Positions 24,228 to 30,000 of a stretch of DNA of 37,237 bases are shown in pieces. A program made the position numbers and the translations under genes. How positions within the stretch are numbered: position 1 is the first letter of the stretch; each line of letters starts with the position of its first letter. Source of the stretch: an uncultured Prevotella sp. (GTDB lineage Bacteria > Bacteroidota > Bacteroidia > Bacteroidales > Bacteroidaceae). The stretch is from assembly GCA_958369755.1 (NCBI GenBank), contig CATXJC010000018.1, forward strand, positions 1 through 37,237, in the 5' to 3' direction. The notes under the pieces were generated by a model, which was not told the origin of the DNA, did no database searches, and was given only the letters and a program-made list of their open reading frames with translations.

Positions 24228-25139
24228 TCAATCCAATATCATACCGTGAATTTCCTCCCAGTTGTCGTTCACCTTCATATAGATGGTGAAGCGATTGCGG
24301 TCGGAATCGTACACATATTTCAGCACCGTAATCTTATTGCGCTCCATGCTTACCTTCACGTCATCAGGCGTCAACACAGAAGAACTGCTGCCTCCACCTT
24401 CGCTACTATTCTTATAGAAATTGACATCCACCACCGACTCTTCCTTCTGGAAAGAAGGAGCCAGGAAAATAGAGGTCTTGGTCTTGGCGCCAGCTTCAAT
24501 TTCCGATTCATGAAAGACGCTGGTCTCTTCAGAATATAGGAAACTTGGATTTACTATTCCATAGAGCTGGCTTACTTCAGTATTCATCAGGTGATACCCG
24601 GCAGGAAGATTCTCTGTCCATATAACCAGTTTTCCCTTGGTGCGCTCCATCTCGCTGGTATAGCAATAATGGTTTTCATCATAGACGAGGGTATCGCAAA
24701 CCTGATAAACATCATCGCCCTGACTGTGCTCCGGATGCAGCAACAGCTTGTTTTTATCCAGATTGAGTTCGCCTCGCTTCTTCATACCTCCCCATACCGT
24801 AAAGACGTATTTTCCGAAAGGCATGTCGGGGTCGAAGCTTACAGGATAAGTTAATCCGTCACCTTCTACTTCGAAACCTTTTTCTTCTACGACAACCTGC
24901 TGAGTGCCGTCGTCGTTGAGTCGGCTCAGACGATAGAAAAGAGACGGAACAAATGATCTAAAAGGCTGTTTTTCATCTCGTTTCTCTTCGGGTGCAGTCT
25001 GGTCGACATTGAAATAATTCTTGTCTTTCACCTCGATGTTGATACGCAGAGGAGGACATTGGTCCAGATCTTCACGAACGCACGAGGTAAATGACATAGC
25101 CAGTGCCATACCATATATGATAACTTTTAATCTTGTCAT
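24228..25139 (-). CDS. FimB/Mfa2-family fimbrial anchor lipoprotein
   Basis: 303-aa lipoprotein with the family's N-terminal signature directly after the signal peptide: MSFTSCVREDLDQCPPLRIN (acyl Cys about residue 20, followed by CPP). FimB and Mfa2 hold the pilus base on the outer membrane and limit its length. The body is beta-rich, and the C-terminus TIYMKVNDNWEEIHGMILD closely matches the C-terminus of the major fimbrillin in the next gene. It is placed between the OmpA-like gene (10 bases upstream) and the fimbrillin gene (36 bases downstream), the common order in Bacteroidales fimbrial operons. Confidence 0.9.
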   Translation of the reverse strand: MTRLKVIIYGMALAMSFTSCVREDLDQCPPLRINIEVKDKNYFNVDQTAPEEKRDEKQPFRSFVPSLFYRLSRLNDDGTQQVVVEEKGFEVEGDGLTYPVSFDPDMPFGKYVFTVWGGMKKRGELNLDKNKLLLHPEHSQGDDVYQVCDTLVYDENHYCYTSEMERTKGKLVIWTENLPAGYHLMNTEVSQLYGIVNPSFLYSEETSVFHESEIEAGAKTKTSIFLAPSFQKEESVVDVNFYKNSSEGGGSSSSVLTPDDVKVSMERNKITVLKYVYDSDRNRFTIYMKVNDNWEEIHGMILD

Positions 25140-25149
25140 ACGCTGTAAT

Positions 25150-26517
25150 TTATTCTGTGAGTGCCTTCTGGCTGATCAGAGTCTCTTCTACCTTCTGGCG
25201 GTTCAATATCTTTTCAGCCACATCAACCTTGCCTTCTTTCTCGAGTAGGATGGCAAGATTGTTGGCAGCAATCTTCGACATAGGGTAATATTTCAAAGTC
25301 GTCTCATATACCTGCTTCTGCTTTTCTGCGCTCTCTGCAATCTGTGCCACATGCAGGAACTCATCTTCGCTGAAGGCATCTGGGCGGAGCTCGTACATCT
25401 GCAGCATTTCTTCATCGGTGGTGAAGTTCTTGATGATGTATGTGTAGGTGTATTCCACGCTACGGCTCTTCTGCAGATACTTCTTCTTGATGCTGTTCCA
25501 GATAGGCAGGCGGCGGATATAGCGCTCCTGCACATCATCGTTGAAGTTGGCATATCGGGTCAGGATGTTCTTCACCATCGTGCTGTCGGCATCGCCGGCG
25601 GCCACCATCGCATCCAATACCGGCTGCCATCCTTCAGGGCGTGAACCGATACGGGCTATCTTCTTCACCTTGTCGCCATTCTCTATGTGCGCAAGCAGCC
25701 ACTTCAGGGCTGAGTTGGCACGGTTGCGGGAAAGTGGGGTGTTAAACTTCAGCGGGCCGTCGGCTGATGCCAGACCATAGATGCCCAAAGAAGTGAGGGT
25801 AGCGAGGCTGTCGCTGAGCACTGGAGCTATATCGCTCAACATGTGGTCGAGCTCAGCCTGGTTGTTGCTCATCTTGAGATTGATATCATATTTATTGATA
25901 GCAAACTCAAGTCGTGCCACGCCCTTTCCTTTTCTTATCTTCGGCTTGATCTCGAAAGTATGCTTCATCCAGTTGAGATGCAGTTGCTTCTTGATTTCCG
26001 GACGGAACACATCGGCTATCTTGGTATGGCTGATGGCACGGCATTCGCCGCATCCGTCGGCAGAAGCTACTGCCACGAGGCTTCCCTTATGGAAGTTGGC
26101 AGGCAGGGTGATGGTGTCGTTATATAACACGGATAAATCTACTTTTGTGTTGGTAACTCTCTGTGCAATAGAATCGTATGGATCAGCAATGCTATCGAGC
26201 ACCCATTTACGTTCCATCTTCCTGCTGTAGATTGGCGCATCCAGCACTATAGGCTTGTATTTAGCCACGATGCTGTCGCTGTCTGTCAATACGGGTATTA
26301 CGAAGAGACGGCTTCTCTTCGAGAAATAATGCTTCGGGATATGAACCTGAAGATTGAGTGCAGCCTGATTGCTGCTATCTGGCAGGAGCATAAAGGAGTC
26401 GGGAGTACATGTAATCTTTTTATCACTTACTATGCTCTGTTTGCTGCATGAAGACATAGTCGTCAGAAGAGCCAAGCCTACACCTGCAATAGCCAGATAT
26501 ACTATTTTGAGTTTCAT
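25150..26517 (-). CDS. Fimbria-associated lipoprotein with OmpA-like region (DUF3868-type)
   Basis: About 455-aa lipoprotein (lipobox TTMSSC). The first half is beta-rich with paired Cys (DGCGECRAIS). The region LEFAINKYDINLKMSNNQAE to SLGIYGLASADGPLKFNTPLSRNRANSALKWL resembles an OmpA-type fold in which the final Arg-rich helix would contact peptidoglycan. The C-terminus has tetratricopeptide-like helices (KQKQVYETTLKYYPMSKIAANNLAILLEKEGKV). DUF3575 plus DUF3868/OmpA-like genes commonly precede fimB/mfa2 in Bacteroidales fimbrial operons. The start at 26517 (MKLKIVYLAIAG) is preferred for the signal peptide; 26529 is an alternative. Confidence 0.75.
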   Translation of the reverse strand: MKLKIVYLAIAGVGLALLTTMSSCSKQSIVSDKKITCTPDSFMLLPDSSNQAALNLQVHIPKHYFSKRSRLFVIPVLTDSDSIVAKYKPIVLDAPIYSRKMERKWVLDSIADPYDSIAQRVTNTKVDLSVLYNDTITLPANFHKGSLVAVASADGCGECRAISHTKIADVFRPEIKKQLHLNWMKHTFEIKPKIRKGKGVARLEFAINKYDINLKMSNNQAELDHMLSDIAPVLSDSLATLTSLGIYGLASADGPLKFNTPLSRNRANSALKWLLAHIENGDKVKKIARIGSRPEGWQPVLDAMVAAGDADSTMVKNILTRYANFNDDVQERYIRRLPIWNSIKKKYLQKSRSVEYTYTYIIKNFTTDEEMLQMYELRPDAFSEDEFLHVAQIAESAEKQKQVYETTLKYYPMSKIAANNLAILLEKEGKVDVAEKILNRQKVEETLISQKALTE

Positions 26518-26561
26518 TCTATCATCCATAATGTTCTTTGTGATTAAATGATGCACTTTTT

Positions 26562-27095
26562 TTAAAAGATATAGACTAATGATAGCGCAGCCTTGGTAGG
26601 ACCGATATAGTTATCGTTCTTCTTTTCCTGGCACTTGATGCAGGGCAAGTTAGGGCTTTGCTTGTACCAGAGGTGGGCGTATCCCACACCGATGGCTGCC
26701 TCCAGGTTCCAGTGAGGGGAAAGAATCCAGTCGTAACCGTATGTTACGCCTCCGCCAGCCAAGTAGCCATCGTAGAGCTTGCTGCCAAAACCTCCGTAGA
26801 ATTGAGCACCATGCAGGTGGATACCTACGAAATGTCCTTCGTACTTTTCGCACAGCCAGTATTTCATTTCTGGCTGTACCAAGAGAAGGTGCATCTTCTT
26901 GTCTTCCCTGAATGTCCAGGGGTTGTATGCTACATCTGCTTCCAGGGTTACCTGGTTGCTGATTGCCTTCTCCACGCCCATATTGAGTGTGGTTGTCGCC
27001 CAGTAGAGTCCGTTCGTCTTCAGGGCGAAATCTTGTGTGTAACCTACTGTTTTATTTCCCAAAATAACAAACAGCAAAACTGCTATCTTTTTCAT
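26562..27095 (-). CDS. DUF3575 outer-membrane beta-barrel-like protein, first gene of the fimbrial operon
   Basis: 177-aa exported protein (signal MKKIAVLLFVILGNKTVGYT, cut near Q). The mature start FALKTNGLYWATTTLNMGVE is the DUF3575 hallmark, followed by alternating hydrophobic/aromatic strands (TLEADVAYNPWTF, GGVTYGYDWILSPHWNLEAA, KAALSLVYIF) and a terminal Phe typical of outer-membrane beta-barrels. It heads the operon and is followed after about 45 bases by the OmpA-like lipoprotein. Its exact job in fimbria assembly is not established. Confidence 0.85.
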   Translation of the reverse strand: MKKIAVLLFVILGNKTVGYTQDFALKTNGLYWATTTLNMGVEKAISNQVTLEADVAYNPWTFREDKKMHLLLVQPEMKYWLCEKYEGHFVGIHLHGAQFYGGFGSKLYDGYLAGGGVTYGYDWILSPHWNLEAAIGVGYAHLWYKQSPNLPCIKCQEKKNDNYIGPTKAALSLVYIF

Positions 27096-27160
27096 TTGTC
27101 ACTTACTATATTAACTATTTATCCGGTTACCCGGAATCTTACTGTTGTATTGTTGTTTAG

Positions 27161-27217
27161 CAATATAAAACATTGTTATTAAGCAATATAAACATTGTTG
27201 TAAACCAATATAAACCT
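27161..27217 (-). repeat. Three direct repeats in the fimbrial operon leader
   Basis: CAATATAAA recurs at 27161, 27184 and 27206, that is every 22-23 bases (about two helical turns), within longer similar units (AAGCAATATAAACATTGTTG). They lie between the predicted transcription start (about 27288) and the DUF3575 gene, so could bind a regulator on DNA or act in the leader RNA. Confidence 0.75.
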
Positions 27218-27293
27218 ATTATGACTTATCAAATGGTCCTCAACATATTCAACCAATCCCCTTGTATATTACTTGGAGACTGATTTCTGATTG

Positions 27294-27327
27294 CAAAAGT
27301 ATATAATATTCATATAGATTCTACAAA
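27294..27327 (-). promoter_or_regulatory. Predicted fimbrial operon promoter
   Basis: Minus strand TTTG (27327-27324), 22-base AT-rich spacer, TACTTTTG (27301-27294). The -7 element fits TAnnTTTG. A leader of about 190 bases follows. Confidence 0.65.
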
Positions 27328-27330
27328 TTA

Positions 27331-27339
27331 CCCCCCCCC
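27331..27339. repeat. Nine-base poly-C (poly-G on the minus strand) tract at the fimbrial promoter
   Basis: CCCCCCCCC ends the sequence upstream of the -33 box with only three bases between them. Such homopolymer tracts are prone to slippage during replication. Confidence 0.9.
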
Positions 27340-27458
27340 GTTTTAGAATGCTTTAACGATAATAAACGAATTTTCAGTTAAATGGCAGTTAAATTGAGGC
27401 GACGAGTGGATATGTGCCGGATGTTATCACAGAAGCAGTAGGTAGTGAACCTACTTAT

Positions 27459-27488
27459 CAGATGGCGGTAGATCAGATGGCGGTAGAT
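27459..27488. repeat. 15-base tandem duplication
   Basis: CAGATGGCGGTAGAT occurs twice in tandem in intergenic DNA. No function is evident. Confidence 0.85.
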
Positions 27489-27608
27489 GAATATGCAAAT
27501 CTTTGAGCGTATTTTGAGAGTCATATTTAGAGTTTTATTTACATCAGAAGAAGCCACACGGAGATTATCTGTTGATACAGACACGAAGCTGGAATTTGGT
27601 TCGGTTTG

Positions 27609-27798
27609 ACTCAATTACTCAGTTACTCAATTACTCAGTTTCTTTTCAGACCCCCACACCTACAACTTGGTTACAAATTGAAAGTATATTTTTTATATTA
27701 TATATTTATATATATAGAAATATATAATATACTATCTATACAAGAAGAAACATACGGGCAGAATAAAACTGAGTAATTGAGTAACTGAGTAATTGAGT
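27609..27798. repeat. Perfect 33-base inverted repeat with AT-rich core
   Basis: Arms 27609-27641 and 27766-27798 are exact reverse complements. Each arm is two copies of ACTCAATTACTCAGTT plus one T, so eight 8-base sites in all. The 124-base core contains about 70 bases of nearly pure A/T (27685-27750). It lies about 280 bases upstream of the fimbrial promoter and 190 bases upstream of the HU promoter. Confidence 0.92.
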
Positions 27799-27989
27799 AC
27801 GATTTTAGAGGGGTACGGATAGAAGATTCATAATGGTTTAAAGGTTTATTTAATAGTAGTTTAGGATGGATTTCTATGTTTTTCTGCCAGCAACTCTATA
27901 TTTCTCTCTTCTTTATCTTACGAGTTAGGATTATTAACGCAGTTTCAAATTGAAAGCTGCTGAAAATCGGCCCTTATCACACCCTGAAA

Positions 27990-28021
27990 TTTGGTGGTTC
28001 CAGAAAAAAGCCGTATCTTTG
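27990..28021 (+). promoter_or_regulatory. Consensus promoter of the HU gene
   Basis: TTTG (27990-27993), 20-base spacer, TATCTTTG (28014-28021). This is an excellent match to the Bacteroidetes promoter. It gives a leader of about 95 bases before the HU start. Confidence 0.8.
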
Positions 28022-28121
28022 CACCGTCATTCAGAGATAAGGCGCCAATCGGATGAGTGACAAAAAACTGAATTAGTAACCATTAAAAATTAATTATTAA
28101 CCCTTTAAAAACTGATTGATT

Positions 28122-28706
28122 ATGGGACAAGGAACTAGTAAGTATCGTAAGATTACACGTACCCCTCAGACGGGTGAGAACGCAGGTAAGAAGCTCTGGT
28201 ATGCTACTGCCGTGAGCGACCGTGAGATGAGTTTCGAGGATTTCGTTACCCACATCTCTGAGCACAACTCTCCATACAGCCGTGGTACTATCCATGGTGT
28301 ACTGATGGATACCCTCGACTGCCTGAAGCATCTGATTCTGGATGGCAAGAGCGTGCGTTTCTCCGACCTCGGATTGTTCTCCATCGGTATGACTTCACGT
28401 GGCGAGGTGAGCAAGGAGAAGGTGACAGCGGCAAGCGTGCTGGGCGTGCACCTGATTGTGAGAAACACGAAGACCTGGAGCAACTCCGAGCTGAAGAAGC
28501 TCACCAAGATCGTGGCATACGATGACTATACCACCGGGGCTGAGGATGGCGGCGGAACTGCAAATACGCCGGGCGGTGGAACTAGCCAGGGTGCTGGCGG
28601 GGAGACCAACAAGGATAACGGCGGAACATCGCAGGGCGGCGGTGGCACCAGCCAGGGCACTGGCGGCGGAACTGACAGCGGCGGCGACGACAACGTAAGT
28701 TTGTAA
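28122..28706 (+). CDS. HU-family (HU-related) DNA-binding protein with Gly-rich tail
   Basis: 194-aa protein. Residues about 5-125 match the HU-related group of Bacteroidales: EDFVTHISEHNSPYSRGTIH then GVLMDTLDCLKHLILDGKSV and RFSDLGLFSIGM. The GKSV..DLGLFSIG stretch corresponds to the base of the DNA-binding arms. Residues 139-194 are a low-complexity Gly/Thr/Ser/Asp tail (GGGTSQG-like repeats) of a kind common in this group. The ATG at 28122 is preferred to an in-frame TTG at 28116. Consensus promoter upstream; the smalltalk gene follows after a hairpin-rich 118 bases. Such HU-smalltalk pairs are found in many copies in Bacteroides and Prevotella; the role is unknown. Confidence 0.92.
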   Translation: MGQGTSKYRKITRTPQTGENAGKKLWYATAVSDREMSFEDFVTHISEHNSPYSRGTIHGVLMDTLDCLKHLILDGKSVRFSDLGLFSIGMTSRGEVSKEKVTAASVLGVHLIVRNTKTWSNSELKKLTKIVAYDDYTTGAEDGGGTANTPGGGTSQGAGGETNKDNGGTSQGGGGTSQGTGGGTDSGGDDNVSL

Positions 28707-28718
28707 ATCTTGCTTGAT

Positions 28719-28735
28719 GCGGATTGCAAATCCGC
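28719..28735. repeat. Palindromic hairpin, GGATTGCAAATCC family
   Basis: GCGGATT-GCA-AATCCGC, a 7-pair stem with a 3-base loop, 12 bases after the HU stop. It shares its core with the coding repeats at 11960-12648. Confidence 0.8.
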
Positions 28736-28766
28736 AAAGCCCAAATAGGTTAGGACGTTTTTTAAC

Positions 28767-28793
28767 GGCGGATTGCAAATCCGCCGGAACGCC
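28767..28793. repeat. Palindromic hairpin with GGAACGCC side, same family
   Basis: GGCGGATT-GCA-AATCCGCC followed by GGAACGCC, as in the coding copies of the 901-aa ATPase gene. Outer flanks GTTAGG (28749 region) and CCTAAC could close a larger branched stem. It lies between HU and smalltalk. Confidence 0.8.
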
Positions 28794-28824
28794 TAACGGA
28801 ATTAATCACTAAAAAAAACTGCCT

Positions 28825-28920
28825 ATGAAGAAAGAAACCTGGAAAACTGTATTTCAGATAGTACTATCTATCTTAACCGCTATCGCCGCCTCTCTGGGCG
28901 TGACGAGCTGCATGTCGTAG
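28825..28920 (+). CDS. Smalltalk protein (31 aa)
   Basis: Tiny protein beginning MKKETWKTVFQIVLSILTAI and ending SLGVTSCMS. It matches the 'smalltalk' family, a name used in public annotation for about 30-35 aa Bacteroidales proteins encoded next to HU genes: a basic N-terminus with Trp, one hydrophobic helix (residues 9-25), and a lipobox-like VTSC near the C-terminus. It would be a membrane peptide, or a lipoprotein-signal-like peptide with almost no mature part. It lies 118 bases after HU and just before a terminator, so HU and smalltalk probably share a transcript. Function unknown. Confidence 0.85.
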   Translation: MKKETWKTVFQIVLSILTAIAASLGVTSCMS

Positions 28921-28943
28921 AACAACACAAATACTAAAAAAAG

Positions 28944-28985
28944 AAGAGGATGCGTCATAGACTAATGACGCACCCTCTTTTTTTA
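28944..28985 (+). terminator. Terminator after the smalltalk gene
   Basis: Stem AAGAGG.TGCGTCAT / ATGACGCA.CCTCTT with one internal mismatch and loop AGACTA, followed by a run of T (28978-28984). It probably ends the HU-smalltalk transcript and may also serve the convergent EamA gene. Confidence 0.85.
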
Positions 28986-29023
28986 TATCTATTACTGCTC
29001 CTTTTTTATATCTATTACTGTTC
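28980..29023. repeat. 23-base tandem duplication across the EamA stop codon
   Basis: TTTTTATATCTATTACTG followed by (C/T)TCC occurs twice with a 23-base period. The second copy contains the stop codon of the EamA transporter gene. Confidence 0.7.
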
Positions 29024-29914
29024 CCCTCTCGTTTTCTTATCCGCCACATACATTCCTATCAGAATGCAGGCGGCACCCGCCAGAAAATAGGGGGTAATCT
29101 GCTCGCCAAGCACCCACGAAGCAAATATCATGGTGGTGATAGGATTGAAATACACCCAGTTGGTTGCCTTCACCGTTCCCAGTTTTGAGATGCACCAGTT
29201 CCACGTGAGGAAGCAGATCATAGAGGCAAGGCAGCCCAGAAAGAGCAGATTGCCAAATACCTGAGGACGGGTGAATACCTCGAGCGGAGGAAAACCCGGA
29301 ATGAAGATATAATAAGGCAAGATGGTAAGAACACCATAGAAAAACACCTTGCGGGTGATGAATGCAGGGCTGTAATCGCCCGTGGTTGACTTCATCAGCA
29401 GCGAATAAATCGCCCAGCACATACACGCCGTAAACGCCAATGCATCGCCCACCGGAGAAAGATGAAGCACAAACCTGCCGTTCAATACCACGATGATCAT
29501 ACCCACAAATGCCAGAAGAGAACCCAGCAGCTGGACGATATGAATGCGGTTGGAATCCTTATAGACCAGACGAACCAGCAGGGTGGCAAAGAGCGGACAC
29601 GAACAGACGATGAGCGAGGTATTGGTGGTGGTGGTAAAGTTCATCGCCTCGTTCTCGCTGCAGAAATAGAGCGAACCGCCCGTAATGCCCAGCAGCGCCA
29701 TCTTAGCCTCATCCTGCCAGGAATCGGCAAAGAGACGGCGATGATTGAACGCCAGCATCAGCACGTAGGCGATGCTGAAACGCAGGGTGAAAATCTGAGC
29801 AGGAGAAAGCCCGTTCAGCATCAGCACCTTGGTGGAAACGAAGGTGGTTCCCCAGATCGCCACCGTCAGGAAGGCTACCAGATGGTAGAATATATTGTTA
29901 TTTTTCGTTTGCAT
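29015..29914 (-). CDS. EamA/DMT-superfamily membrane transporter
   Basis: 299-aa inner-membrane protein with about ten hydrophobic segments and two EamA repeats. The first starts with VAFLTVAIWGTTFVSTKVLM and LSPAQIFTLRFSIAYVLML; the second includes GDALAFTACMCWAIYSLLMK and ends with YFLAGAACILIGMYVADKK. The W-G-x-x-F and later P-I-x-x-x-x-F/A-x-x-x-L-G-E features (ITTMIFASWVLGEQITPYF) are classic. Members export amino acids, purines or other metabolites; the substrate is unknown here. It stands alone on the minus strand, with a TACTTTTG box at 29939-29946 upstream. Confidence 0.93.
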   Translation of the reverse strand: MQTKNNNIFYHLVAFLTVAIWGTTFVSTKVLMLNGLSPAQIFTLRFSIAYVLMLAFNHRRLFADSWQDEAKMALLGITGGSLYFCSENEAMNFTTTTNTSLIVCSCPLFATLLVRLVYKDSNRIHIVQLLGSLLAFVGMIIVVLNGRFVLHLSPVGDALAFTACMCWAIYSLLMKSTTGDYSPAFITRKVFFYGVLTILPYYIFIPGFPPLEVFTRPQVFGNLLFLGCLASMICFLTWNWCISKLGTVKATNWVYFNPITTMIFASWVLGEQITPYFLAGAACILIGMYVADKKTRGEQ

Positions 29915-29988
29915 ATCTTAAATTTTCCTTTAATGGTGCAAAAGTAAGATTTTTCTGTGGATAAACCAAGACTTCTGCATTTTTTTTG

Positions 29989-29996
29989 TAACTTTG
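29989..29996 (+). promoter_or_regulatory. -7 box directly before the pseudouridine synthase gene
   Basis: TAACTTTG ends four bases before the ATG at 30001. Transcription would begin almost at the start codon, so the mRNA would be leaderless or nearly so unless the ATG at 30049 is used. Confidence 0.55.
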
Positions 29997-30000
29997 CAGC

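Larger units (their letters stand above)
27096..28121. other. Gene-free regulatory kilobase between the fimbrial operon and HU
   Basis: No convincing gene is present. From left to right it holds the fimbrial leader with three 22-23 base direct repeats, the minus-strand fimbrial promoter, a run of nine C, a 15-base tandem duplication, a 33-base perfect inverted repeat around an AT-rich core, a TTTCAAATTGAAA palindrome (27943-27955), and the HU promoter. A short open stretch (27393-27491, plus strand) has no start codon and may be a remnant. Confidence 0.7.

Noticed and set aside
27378..27614. 78-aa minus-strand open frame in the regulatory kilobase
   Set aside because: Composition is unlike neighbouring genes, it contains the 15-base duplication, and no domain or ribosome-binding site is seen.
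27642..27765. Invertible promoter segment
   Set aside because: No TAnnTTTG box is found in the core on either strand and no recombinase gene is nearby, so inversion is kept only as one hypothesis under the inverted-repeat finding.
27609..27798. Transposon terminal inverted repeats of a mini-element (MITE)
   Set aside because: No flanking target duplication is visible (outer bases differ), and the arms are built of internal iterons that also occur singly in a coding region; not fully excluded.
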